Below, piece after piece: positions 1 through 6,569 of a stretch of 7,985 nucleotides of DNA (positions are counted from its first letter, which is position 1; each line of letters opens with the position of its first letter). Both the position numbers and the translations under genes were made by a program. The stretch is from Prevotellaceae bacterium (GTDB taxonomy: Bacteria > Bacteroidota > Bacteroidia > Bacteroidales > Bacteroidaceae): NCBI GenBank assembly GCA_030523505.1, contig JAUNIK010000009.1:7772-15756 (forward strand), given 5' to 3'. Below the pieces are notes generated by a model. The model ran no database searches and was not told the origin of the DNA. It saw only the letters and a list, made by a program, of their open reading frames with translations.

Positions 1-2
1 AG

Positions 3-674
3 GAGATTGATGGTCGTCGTATCGGTGATTACTACACTGCCTATTTCGATACGCCGCAGTACGATATGTTCCGTGTGCATCATTGCGGGCATGCCAACCG
101 TCAGAAGCTCCGTATACGTTGCTATGTGGAATCGAAGCAGAGCTTTCTTGAGGTGAAGACCAAGAATAACCATAAGCGTACAAAGAAAAAACGCATGAGG
201 ATGCCTGGCTTCGACCCTGTGTGCCCACGCCATGACATCCATTTCGATGGTAGTGAACAGGCTTTATCTGAGTGCGAGATATTCCTGCGCGAACATCTCT
301 TTTATGATGCAGCAACACTCACACAACGCATTGAAAACCGTTTTCATCGCATCACCCTTGTCAACAAGGGCAAGACGGAACGACTCACCATCGACCTCGA
401 CCTGCAGTTCAACAACCTCGTTACGGGTAGGCAGATGATGCTCGACAATGTGGTAATAATCGAGTTGAAACGCGACGGACTGGTAGATTCGCCTGTGCTT
501 GCGTTGCTCCGACAATTAAGAATAAAGAAGTCAGGATTCTCAAAATACTGCATAGGAACGGCGTTCACATATCCGGAACTACCTCAGAACCGTTTCAAAC
601 CACGCCGTTGCAAGATCCGCAAGCTTCAGGCAGGACAGCTAAACACTGACAATGGAGGTGCTGACGGTGATTAG
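3..674 (+). CDS. VTC domain-containing polyphosphate polymerase-like protein (5' partial)
   Basis: The reading frame is open from the first bases, so the true start lies upstream; 223 residues are visible and perhaps 30-40 are missing compared with the usual roughly 250. The visible part carries the signature of the VTC domain, a member of the triphosphate-tunnel (CYTH-like) fold: a YFDTP strand at residues 14-18, the basic KLRIR strand at 35-39, FLEVK at 48-52, a TIDLDL strand near 129-134, IELK at 153-156 and a late GFSKY lysine near 181. In yeast Vtc4 equivalent Arg, Lys and Glu residues line the tunnel that makes polyphosphate from ATP. There is no membrane segment in the visible part, so the protein is probably cytosolic. 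It lies 48 bp upstream of a DUF4956 gene, its usual bacterial partner. Family assignment is confident; polyphosphate as the actual product is inferred from the family. Confidence 0.9.
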   Translation, partial: EIDGRRIGDYYTAYFDTPQYDMFRVHHCGHANRQKLRIRCYVESKQSFLEVKTKNNHKRTKKKRMRMPGFDPVCPRHDIHFDGSEQALSECEIFLREHLFYDAATLTQRIENRFHRITLVNKGKTERLTIDLDLQFNNLVTGRQMMLDNVVIIELKRDGLVDSPVLALLRQLRIKKSGFSKYCIGTAFTYPELPQNRFKPRRCKIRKLQAGQLNTDNGGADGD

Positions 675-722
675 TACTCCGTTATTTATATATAGAATAT
701 TAAACTAAAGCCAAATAGCAAT

Positions 723-1325
723 ATGGATTTCATCTCAGTAGACTTTGCACAGATGCTGGTACGTTTCGCCCTCTGTCTCATCGTCAACCTTATTATCATC
801 GACCGACTGTACTATCCGAAGTGTAAGCGTCGTGACTTCTATTTCACATATATGCTCACCAGCATAGCCGTATTCTTCCTTATGTTCTTTATGATGTCAA
901 TGAAGGCAAAGGCAACGATGGGCATCGGTATCGGACTCTTCGGTATATTCTCCATCATGCGTTTCCGTACTGATGCTATGCCAGTACGTGAAATGACCTA
1001 TCTCTTCCTTATCATCTCCCTTTCGGTCATCAGTGCCATATCGGGCGATCATGAGGGTTTTGATTGGGTGAGAATATGCGAACTTGTTATCACCGATATT
1101 ATTGTAATCTTCATCACATGGCTGTGTGAGTATCGTTTGAAGGTGAAATCCACCAAGCTAATACAATACGACCGTGTGGAGCTTGCCACACCAGAGCGTT
1201 ATCCGGAACTTCTTGAAGATTTGAAGAAACGCACCGGTCTAGATATTATCAAGGTTGAGGTTGGCGGCATAGACTTCCTCAAAGATTCCGTTGTGCTCAA
1301 GGTGTTTTATAATCCTCCGGTGTAG
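723..1325 (+). CDS. DUF4956 domain-containing inner-membrane protein
   Basis: A 200-residue protein with about five hydrophobic segments (roughly residues 10-28, 41-60, 65-80, 92-107 and 118-135), followed by a soluble C-terminal tail of about 60 residues containing alternating strand and helix (PELLEDLKKRTG, then IIKVEVGGIDF). The stretch GLFGIFSIMRFRTDAMPVRE at 71-90 is the hallmark of DUF4956: a glycine-rich helix ending in R-x-R, then a loop leading to MTYLF. DUF4956 genes are commonly found next to VTC-domain genes in bacteria. By analogy with the membrane subunits of the eukaryotic VTC complex, it may anchor the polymerase or pass its product through the membrane, but that is inference. 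The start is the first ATG in frame after the upstream stop; the leader is A/T-rich with no Shine-Dalgarno, as is normal in Bacteroidetes. No separate promoter was seen, so it is probably cotranscribed with the VTC gene. Confidence 0.9.
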   Translation: MDFISVDFAQMLVRFALCLIVNLIIIDRLYYPKCKRRDFYFTYMLTSIAVFFLMFFMMSMKAKATMGIGIGLFGIFSIMRFRTDAMPVREMTYLFLIISLSVISAISGDHEGFDWVRICELVITDIIVIFITWLCEYRLKVKSTKLIQYDRVELATPERYPELLEDLKKRTGLDIIKVEVGGIDFLKDSVVLKVFYNPPV

Positions 1326-1413
1326 GAGAAATCCAACTCTGTCAATGATCAGTTCAAGATACGCCGCAGCCAGTTCCGCGATGTATAAATCGGATAACAA
1401 TCATTCAAACATT

Positions 1414-2208
1414 ATGAAAAGATACGTTCAATACCTGTTGTCAGCATTGCTGGTGTGTTCTCCTCTGTCACTCATGGCTCAAGAGGAAGAGGTCGATGCG
1501 GCGCAGAGTGATGATGTGGAATTGTGGACAGGCATTGAGATGGAGAAGAAACTCAGCAAGAAACTCAGTGTTGGTCTTGAAGGTGAGATGCGTTCACGCA
1601 GCAATGCTTCGGAGTTCGACCGTTTCAGCCTTTCGCCAAGTGTGGAGTACAAGATTCTGAAACATCTTAAAGCGTCTGTCGGTGGTTCTGTCATCGCCAT
1701 GAACAATCCAGCCAAGGATAAGTATCGTTCGGATAATACCCTTAAATGGCATCGCGACTCCTACTGGGCTCCTCGCTATCGTGGATATGCAGCGCTGACA
1801 GGCGATGTTGACCTTGGGCGCTGGAACATTTCGCTCCGTGAGCGCTATCAGGTCACTTACCGTCCGGAGTCGTCTACCGAGCGCTACTATTATCTCCGCG
1901 ATGGTCGTTTCAACTATAGTGAGGAAGACGTTTCTGAGAGTAAAACCACCCAGGTGCTGCGCTCCCGTTTGTTGGCGTCCTACGACATACGTCATTGTCC
2001 TATAGCCCCTTTTGCCGGTGCAGAGATCACTAATGATATTTCTGATTTTGCCCTTGACAAGATTCGATACACCGTTGGTGCCGACTGGAAAGTCAACAAG
2101 AGCAATACGGTAAGTCTTGTTTATATCTATCAGGATGTGAAAGCCGATGACGGTGAGGATGATGTCAATTCTCATATCATCTCTATTTCCTATAAGCATA
2201 AGTTCTAA
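1414..2208 (+). CDS. DUF2490 family outer-membrane beta-barrel protein
   Basis: A 264-residue exported protein. The start at 1414 is chosen over earlier in-frame ATGs (for example 1291 and 1381) because it places a classical signal peptide at the N-terminus: MKR, a hydrophobic core to about residue 20, then LMA-Q with likely cleavage after Ala22. The mature part opens with an acidic linker, then LWTGIEMEKKLSKKLSVGLEGEMR, typical of DUF2490. It continues as alternating amphipathic strands with many Arg and Tyr residues and ends in ISISYKHKF; a C-terminal aromatic residue is the usual outer-membrane assembly signal. One odd feature is the run of charged and Tyr-rich loop residues at 150-180. 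It follows the DUF4956 gene by 88 bp with no visible promoter, so it is probably the third gene of that operon. Its function is unknown; a pore or structural barrel serving the upstream pair is a guess. Confidence 0.87.
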   Translation: MKRYVQYLLSALLVCSPLSLMAQEEEVDAAQSDDVELWTGIEMEKKLSKKLSVGLEGEMRSRSNASEFDRFSLSPSVEYKILKHLKASVGGSVIAMNNPAKDKYRSDNTLKWHRDSYWAPRYRGYAALTGDVDLGRWNISLRERYQVTYRPESSTERYYYLRDGRFNYSEEDVSESKTTQVLRSRLLASYDIRHCPIAPFAGAEITNDISDFALDKIRYTVGADWKVNKSNTVSLVYIYQDVKADDGEDDVNSHIISISYKHKF

Positions 2209-2215
2209 AATTGTC

Positions 2216-2235
2216 CTCCCTTCTTGGTATGGGAG
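2216..2235 (-). terminator. Small hairpin between convergent genes (weak terminator)
   Basis: The 41-bp gap between two convergent stop codons holds a perfect 5-bp stem (2216-2220 with 2231-2235, 10-nt loop). Read on the - strand it is followed within four bases by TTTT, so it could end the peptidase transcript. An alternative stem, GAGC/GCTC at 2233-2236 and 2241-2244, overlaps it. Both are short, hence low confidence. Confidence 0.35.
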
Positions 2236-2249
2236 CTTATGCTCACCCC

Positions 2250-3425
2250 TTAGTGCGTCGCAGCCCACCAGGCTGTGGCGCTTTTTGATGTAGCAATGAT
2301 AGCGTTGGTGCTTGGGTCGGAGATGGTGAGACCGGAGAAAGCATTCACAGGAAGAACAGAACTTCCGATACTTGATGTTATCTGTCCTGTTGTGGCTTTA
2401 TATGGCACAAGCTTGTTCAGAAGTACATGGAACTGTTCAAGCAGGTTCCTTGCATCAGAGTCATTGCCTATATATCCCAATGTCTTGTCAACATAGTCGC
2501 CGAAATCAAAATACACCGTTGGGGTGAAATGGGCAGCGTCGAGATCCTGCACACGAGCCAGATGCTCGTCGGTGATGCTGTATTTCGCATTAATCTCTCG
2601 CATCAGGTTTGCCATCTCCTCCACATATTCTGTTCTTGTGGCGGCTATTGTGGCATAAGGGGCGTAATAGTTTGTGTAGAAATCATTGTAGGCATTCACA
2701 ACTCCTTTGTAGTCGGGTGTTGTGCGGAGAATATAAGGCAAGACCTTCTTGTAAGGCATACCATAGTTCATCACTTCGCTTGTAGAACCTATAATACAGT
2801 CAGTGGCATTGCGGAGGTCGTAGGCAGTCTCGATGCACGACATATAACACATGTCGAACAACATGTATTCCATGTGCATGCCTGTTATGTCGATAGCCTT
2901 TGCCAGTGTGCTGATATCTGTGCGGCCAGGTTCATCGCTGCTTCCGTACCATCGTGTTCTGTTAGGACCGTTAGGCGGAGCGGGCAACCATCCCTCACCG
3001 TGACAACCTACAATCAGTGCATACCGGTCGGCAAAAGCCGCTTGCTGCACCTTATTAAGAATAGAGACAATACCATCAACAGTTGTGAGCACTGGATTTG
3101 AAACCATTTCGATTGTGTCGTTCACCACCCGTTTGCTCTGTGCATTATATTGCAGTTCCATGAAAACAGCCTCACTCTGAGTACGCGAGATGAACACAAA
3201 GAATCTGTTATTGCCCAATCCCGACTGTTCCTTAATCGCCTCGCTCACATCTTGTATGTTGCGCAGGAAATCCCTGTAAAGGTTGTTCTCTCCGGTATAT
3301 GGCAGATACATCAGGATCGTACGGCTACCTAAATCCGGTTCTACCTCGTTTTCATAGCCACACGAACACAGCATGACGACACACATCGCCATCCAAAGGA
3401 ATTTATTTTTGAAACAGAATGACAT
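2250..3425 (-). CDS. Clostripain-family (peptidase C11) lipoprotein cysteine peptidase
   Basis: A 391-residue protein of peptidase family C11 (clan CD). The N-terminus has a short basic region (KNK), a hydrophobic core and a lipobox LCSC with Cys22 as the lipidated residue. It is followed by GYENEVEPD, an acidic stretch resembling the signals that send Bacteroidetes lipoproteins to the cell surface. The domain then follows the C11 order: TILMYLPYTGENNL (start of the alpha/beta core, 36-49), ALIVGCHGEGW with catalytic His142, and MLFDMCYMSCIETAYDLR with catalytic Cys193, in place of the common DACLMG form. The His-Cys spacing of 51 residues fits known C11 enzymes. Family members such as clostripain, and PmC11 of Parabacteroides, cleave after Arg or Lys and activate by self-cleavage. 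It is the last - strand gene, 82 bp beyond the DUF975 gene, so operon membership is uncertain. No substrate can be assigned. Confidence 0.88.
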   Translation of the reverse strand: MSFCFKNKFLWMAMCVVMLCSCGYENEVEPDLGSRTILMYLPYTGENNLYRDFLRNIQDVSEAIKEQSGLGNNRFFVFISRTQSEAVFMELQYNAQSKRVVNDTIEMVSNPVLTTVDGIVSILNKVQQAAFADRYALIVGCHGEGWLPAPPNGPNRTRWYGSSDEPGRTDISTLAKAIDITGMHMEYMLFDMCYMSCIETAYDLRNATDCIIGSTSEVMNYGMPYKKVLPYILRTTPDYKGVVNAYNDFYTNYYAPYATIAATRTEYVEEMANLMREINAKYSITDEHLARVQDLDAAHFTPTVYFDFGDYVDKTLGYIGNDSDARNLLEQFHVLLNKLVPYKATTGQITSSIGSSVLPVNAFSGLTISDPSTNAIIATSKSATAWWAATH

Positions 3426-3466
3426 AATTATTTATTAAGCCCTTTTCTTTGAAACGGTTAGAATGT

Positions 3467-3494
3467 CCTCCCCCCTCTGTGTTGAGGGGAGAGG
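3467..3494. repeat. GC-rich inverted repeat between DUF975 and peptidase genes
   Basis: Two 11-nt arms (3467-3477 and 3484-3494) pair at 10 of 11 positions around a 6-nt TGTGTT loop. It would form a very stable hairpin in the - strand transcript between the DUF975 stop codon and the peptidase start. No T-run follows on either strand, so it is not a standard intrinsic terminator. It could act as an mRNA-stabilising or attenuating structure, or be a copy of a dispersed intergenic palindrome. The nine bases TGTCCTCCC at its left edge recur at 2212-2220, also at the edge of a hairpin. Confidence 0.6.
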
Positions 3495-3507
3495 GCTGTG
3501 AGGAATT

Positions 3508-4203
3508 TTAATCCTTGATATCTTCGTAGTATGCAGCGCGTGCTGTGTACTGATATGCTCCTACCCAGAGCAAACCGATGAAGAGAGTGAGGATACCCAG
3601 CAATGTCCAGCCGATGAACGAGAGGTCGAGGAGGAAGAGGCGCATCTTATGGCCGTTGGTAATACGCTCACTCTCTCTCAGAGCCTCACGGTTGCTGAGT
3701 TCTGGATTGTCTGCAAGCAGATACTCCACCATCGAATATGCATAGGTCTTTATGTACATAGGAATCATCGCAACGAGTGTAACAAAAATGCCAATTGGCA
3801 TTAGTGTATCTAAATCCATTCCTGCCATTGCTCCGCCTGTAAACAGAACGATTGCGATGATGATAGCAGGAATACCCCAAAGAATAATGTAGAGGAATTT
3901 CACGATCTCAGTCACCCATACACGGCGGTTGTAGCCACTGAATATCTGTCCTACTTCAAGTTCTCTGCCACGTAACTGTCCGAGGAAACCCACTGTCATT
4001 CCATAAGCGAGAGGCAGGATGATAAGCATTCCGAGTAGAGATGCTCCTGTTGTGATAGCCTCCATGCCAGGAACAGGGATTGATGTGACGCCATTGATGA
4101 TAAGCGCAACAACTGCATAAACGAATACAAACAGTGCCGATGTGCCCCATTTGCCTTTCAATGCCTGACGTGCTTCTGCACGATACTCACTAAGTGTTTT
4201 CAT
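3508..4203 (-). CDS. DUF975 family multi-pass membrane protein
   Basis: A 231-residue integral membrane protein. The N-terminus, LSEYRAEARQALKGKWG (4-20), is the cytoplasmic amphipathic start typical of DUF975. Hydrophobic segments follow at about 22-40, 55-75, 100-122, 135-152 and 195-215. A second family signature is YSMVEYLLADNPELSNREAL (156-175), then SERITNGHKMRLFLLDLSFIGW and a C-terminal YTARAAYYED. The amount of family sequence recognisable by eye makes the assignment firm. No biochemical role is known to me for DUF975. It is the fifth gene of the - strand series, 40 bp after the preceding membrane gene, and its leader is A/T-rich with no separate promoter box. Length is normal for the family and nothing is truncated. 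Confidence 0.87.
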   Translation of the reverse strand: MKTLSEYRAEARQALKGKWGTSALFVFVYAVVALIINGVTSIPVPGMEAITTGASLLGMLIILPLAYGMTVGFLGQLRGRELEVGQIFSGYNRRVWVTEIVKFLYIILWGIPAIIIAIVLFTGGAMAGMDLDTLMPIGIFVTLVAMIPMYIKTYAYSMVEYLLADNPELSNREALRESERITNGHKMRLFLLDLSFIGWTLLGILTLFIGLLWVGAYQYTARAAYYEDIKD

Positions 4204-4243
4204 AAATCTTGTTTTTTTGAATGTTAGTTATACTCTTATCTTT

Positions 4244-4720
4244 TTATTTCTTGTCCGTAGGAACCTTCACCGCGCAGCATTTTATGTAGGCAAAGAATAG
4301 GACGAACACTGCGAGCCCTCCTACCATGATGGCTGTAGGAATGAAGATGTCAATGAAATGTGTTGCGGGGATGTCCGTTTCAATCTGCTCGATTTGACTT
4401 TTGTCGAGATAATATATGAATCCCGAGATTCCAAAGAGCATCGCCAATAACAATCCTACATATTTTGTTACAGCCACTAATGTGGAGTCTTTGTCCCGTA
4501 AATAGTTCATGAAATACGAGAACGAGCGTGGCACGAGCGTGTGCGTGAACATATTATATACGATAGAGCCGTACACTATGGTATCTATGGCAATCCTTAG
4601 TGATGCTTTAACCCAGTTGCTCATCTCAAGTAGCATCATTGCTCTGTCTATGAGCAAAGCCAGCAGAATCAGTGCTACTATCACTCGCCATGCTATCTGT
4701 TTGAAGTTATATCTGCTCAT
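4244..4720 (-). CDS. Four-helix membrane protein of unknown function
   Basis: A 158-residue protein that I do not recognise by family. It has four predicted membrane segments: about 9-31, 38-58, 83-104 and 124-148. A basic, Tyr/Phe-rich loop lies between the second and third (HTLVPRSFSYFMNYLRDKDS), and an acidic segment between the third and fourth (SQIEQIETDIPATHF). The tail is basic (VKVPTDKK). The ATG at 4718-4720 lies 14 nt inside the end of the upstream RHH gene in another frame, which suggests translational coupling and supports it as a genuine gene. The next start is only 40 bp from its stop. Its place among SPFH, STM3941-like and DUF975 genes suggests a membrane-organisation or stress role, but that is context only. 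Confidence 0.75.
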   Translation of the reverse strand: MSRYNFKQIAWRVIVALILLALLIDRAMMLLEMSNWVKASLRIAIDTIVYGSIVYNMFTHTLVPRSFSYFMNYLRDKDSTLVAVTKYVGLLLAMLFGISGFIYYLDKSQIEQIETDIPATHFIDIFIPTAIMVGGLAVFVLFFAYIKCCAVKVPTDKK

Positions 4721-4907
4721 TGTTCTCTATAGGTTTCGGTTTCTTCGGTTTTTTCATCCTTCCGGCTTTCTTGAGGGCTTCGGCAAGTATCCACTGAATC
4801 TGTCCGTTCGTTGAACGGAACTCATCAGCAGCCCATGCCTCGATAGCATTCATCATCTCCTCGTCGAGTCGCAGGATGAAATTCTTTGTACCTTCTTTTT
4901 TAGCCAT
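4707..4907 (-). CDS. Arc-type ribbon-helix-helix small protein
   Basis: A 66-residue protein with the Arc/MetJ ribbon-helix-helix pattern: a beta strand TKNFILRLD (7-15), helix A EEMMNAIEAWAADEF (16-30), a turn at RSTNG (31-35), and helix B QIQWILAEALKKAG (36-49). The tail MKKPKKPKPIENNEQI is strongly basic and then acidic, and extends beyond the usual fold. Such proteins dimerise and insert the paired strands in the DNA major groove. The strand here (K8, N9, F10, L12, L14) would supply the base-contacting residues. It sits inside a membrane-protein operon 18 bp after the STM3941-like gene and overlaps the next gene by 14 nt. It may autoregulate the operon. No toxin partner is recognisable next door, so it is not a clear antitoxin. 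Confidence 0.85.
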   Translation of the reverse strand: MAKKEGTKNFILRLDEEMMNAIEAWAADEFRSTNGQIQWILAEALKKAGRMKKPKKPKPIENNEQI

Positions 4908-4925
4908 GTAGGTTATACATTATTA

Positions 4926-5438
4926 TTACATATAGGCACTAACCGTTGGTTGGTGCTTCGCCAACTCCTGTTCCAGATAGTTGCAGAACTGTTCGGGAGT
5001 CATTGTGAGATGCTCAGCCTGAATGGCATAGAGTGTTCCGTATTGTTTGTAGGTGATTTTCAAGCCCATACGCTTAAACCAATTGCCTGTGTTTGCCATC
5101 ACATCGTCAACATTGTCCACATGCACCAATATCCAGTCAATGCCGTTCCATGTGTAGGGACTGAAACCGGTTATGTGCTTCCATTCTATCTCGCGACGAT
5201 AGAAATAGGAGTGTATGTTGAAATAATGCTGGTTCCAACTCACCGGCAATGCCCTTCGTGGTCCGAATGTATGATATATGATGACGATAGTGCCAAATCC
5301 GAAGAATATTATATCTAACCAAGCAATGAAAATCATGAACGTTGGTTGCTCATATTCGCTTGTAAGAATATCTATTCCATCGGCCACAAACAAAATTCCC
5401 GCCAGAATCGTCAGAATATTAAAAATCTTCTTCTTCAT
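4926..5438 (-). CDS. STM3941-like membrane protein with PH-like C-terminal domain
   Basis: A 170-residue protein. Two membrane segments (about 6-25 and 34-56) with a short acidic hairpin loop between them are followed by a roughly 110-residue soluble domain. That domain shows strand-rich features (RREIEWKHITGF, GIDWILVHVDN, then a helix DDVMANTGNWFKRMGLKI), the YGTLYAIQAEHLTMTPEQF ending, and a last helix NYLEQELAKH. The order of an I-x-W-x-x-I strand, a V-D-N turn, then Y-G-T and a TPEQF helix resembles the STM3941 family and PH-like membrane proteins; I am moderately confident of this. It lies 36 bp after the SPFH gene and 18 bp before the RHH gene, so it is very probably cotranscribed. The A/T-rich leader and MKKK start fit the local translation style. 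Function is unknown. Confidence 0.7.
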   Translation of the reverse strand: MKKKIFNILTILAGILFVADGIDILTSEYEQPTFMIFIAWLDIIFFGFGTIVIIYHTFGPRRALPVSWNQHYFNIHSYFYRREIEWKHITGFSPYTWNGIDWILVHVDNVDDVMANTGNWFKRMGLKITYKQYGTLYAIQAEHLTMTPEQFCNYLEQELAKHQPTVSAYM

Positions 5439-5474
5439 CTGTTCTGTTATCGTAGTAATTCAAAACGAGGGGGC

Positions 5475-6440
5475 TTAATGATTCAGCGTACCGCTGTTTA
5501 TCACTGGCTGTGCTGGTTCGTCGGCACAGAGCACAACAAGCAGGTTGCTCACCATTGCAGCCTTCTTCTCTTCATCGAGTTCTACGATCTCTTCGTCAGC
5601 GAGTTTGTCGAGTGCCATTTTCACCATTGACACAGCACCGTCAACAATCTTCTCGCGAGCAGTGATGATAGCAGCAGCCTGCTGGCGACGGAGCATCACG
5701 GCAGCAATCTCTGGAGAGTAAGCCAAGTAGTTGATGCGAGCCTCGAGCACTTCAAGACCTGCCATTTCCAGACGCTCGTTGAGTTTCTGTGTCAACATCT
5801 CGTTCACCTCCTCACTGCCATCACGAAGAGTCACCTCCTTAGAGTTTGGGTTCTCGTCATCGTAGGCATAGAGTCCAGCCACCTGACGGAGAGCCGAATC
5901 GCTCTGCACCTGTACGAAATGCTCAAACTTGTTCATTCGTGCAGTAGCAGCATTACCAATCTGACCTGCAGCTGATACATCGGTGTCAATATCGAATATT
6001 GCCTTGTAGGTGTCCTTCAGACGCCAAACGAGCACCAGTCCGATGAGCACTGGGTTACCAGCCTTGTCGTTCACCTTTATTGGTTCGGCGTTGAGGTTGC
6101 GAGCACGCAGACTCACATTCTTTGCCGACATGAATGGGTTCAGCCAGTAGAATCCGTTCTTGCGGAATGTACCCACATACTTACCGAAGAATGTCATCAC
6201 CTTTGCCTCGTTAGGCTCGAGCATAGAGAATCCGCATGAGCATATTATCGCAGCAATGAGCAATACAACGGCTGTGATAAACCACAGTGCACAAGACTGA
6301 TCGTTGTCAGCGCAGATGATGCCCTTCACAAAACTGAAAACGGTTGTTGCCCACAATACTATTGCTATTGCGCACATTAAAAATCCATTGAGTGAGCCTC
6401 CATGAAACTCGAACTCTTTTGATGCAATATTCTTTTCCAT
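5475..6440 (-). CDS. SPFH/Band 7 domain membrane protein
   Basis: A 321-residue SPFH (stomatin/prohibitin/flotillin/HflK) protein. Two membrane segments at about 19-40 and 51-71 lie close together at the N-terminus. The SPFH core begins at MLEPNEAKVMTFFGKYVGTFRKNGFYWLNPF (73-103) and runs through SLRARNLNAEPIKVNDKAGNPVLIGLVLVWRL (110-141) to the coiled-coil-like SPEIAAVMLRRQQAAAIITAREKIVDGAV (242-270). The rest (to 321) is helical and then flexible. Such proteins oligomerise into membrane ring or raft-like scaffolds, often around a protease or transporter. No NfeD-type partner is encoded next door, which is unlike the classic SPFH/NfeD operons. As first gene of the - strand series, it is directly downstream of the promoter at 6478-6509, with a leader of about 30 nt. 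Confidence 0.92.
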   Translation of the reverse strand: MEKNIASKEFEFHGGSLNGFLMCAIAIVLWATTVFSFVKGIICADNDQSCALWFITAVVLLIAAIICSCGFSMLEPNEAKVMTFFGKYVGTFRKNGFYWLNPFMSAKNVSLRARNLNAEPIKVNDKAGNPVLIGLVLVWRLKDTYKAIFDIDTDVSAAGQIGNAATARMNKFEHFVQVQSDSALRQVAGLYAYDDENPNSKEVTLRDGSEEVNEMLTQKLNERLEMAGLEVLEARINYLAYSPEIAAVMLRRQQAAAIITAREKIVDGAVSMVKMALDKLADEEIVELDEEKKAAMVSNLLVVLCADEPAQPVINSGTLNH

Positions 6441-6449
6441 AACTTAATT

Positions 6450-6470
6450 ATTTTGATATCATTTTGATAT
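6450..6470. repeat. Tandem 10-bp direct repeat in the SPFH gene leader
   Basis: ATTTTGATAT occurs twice, at 6450-6459 and 6461-6470, with one base between, giving an 11-bp period close to one helical turn. It lies between the predicted transcription start and the SPFH start codon. It could be an operator or part of the translation leader; an A/T-rich coincidence is also possible. Confidence 0.5.
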
Positions 6471-6477
6471 TATGACG

Positions 6478-6509
6478 CAAAGGTATGCAAAGAATTACAA
6501 AGCACCAAA
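6478..6509 (-). promoter_or_regulatory. Bacteroidetes-type promoter for the SPFH operon
   Basis: On the - strand, TTTG (6506-6509) is followed by a 20-bp spacer and TACCTTTG (6478-6485). This matches the -33 TTTG and -7 TAnnTTTG elements used by the Bacteroidetes primary sigma factor at every defined position and with optimal spacing. Transcription would start near 6471, leaving about 30 nt of leader before the SPFH start at 6440. The -33 box is formed by the T-run of the preceding terminator. Confidence 0.85.
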
Positions 6510-6550
6510 ATAAAATGCTCCGATTTAACTAAAATTAGCAATCGGAGCAT
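6507..6550 (-). terminator. Intrinsic terminator upstream of the SPFH promoter
   Basis: Perfect 11-bp inverted arms at 6515-6525 and 6540-6550 flank a 14-nt loop. In the - strand transcript the hairpin is followed by TTTATTTT (6514 down to 6507), the standard layout of a rho-independent terminator. On the + strand no T-run follows, so it works in one direction. It would end transcription coming from ridA, whose stop codon is about 340 nt upstream, beyond the 285-bp repeat element. Without that element the distance would be about 56 nt. Confidence 0.8.
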
Positions 6551-6569
6551 ATATGGTAACTAATCAACA

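Noticed and set aside
49..1370. A 12-bp exact repeat, GATACGCCGCAG, in the VTC gene and again before DUF2490
   Set aside because: The flanking sequence diverges immediately and one copy encodes the conserved YFDTP strand, so chance is the likeliest explanation.
1291..1413. N-terminal extension of the DUF2490 gene to an upstream ATG
   Set aside because: The extension overlaps the end of the DUF4956 gene and would bury the clear signal peptide beginning at 1414.
1594..2268. A 224-residue - strand open frame
   Set aside because: Antisense to the DUF2490 gene, which has a signal peptide and family motifs; the antisense product shows no domain or export signal.
2427..3101. A 224-residue + strand open frame
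   Set aside because: It is fully antisense to the well-supported C11 peptidase, and its odd His/Cys-rich composition reflects the complementary codons. No family motif is seen.
4707..4907. RHH protein as the antitoxin of a toxin-antitoxin pair
   Set aside because: Neither neighbour resembles a RelE, ParE, MazF or similar toxin; both are membrane proteins in a longer operon.
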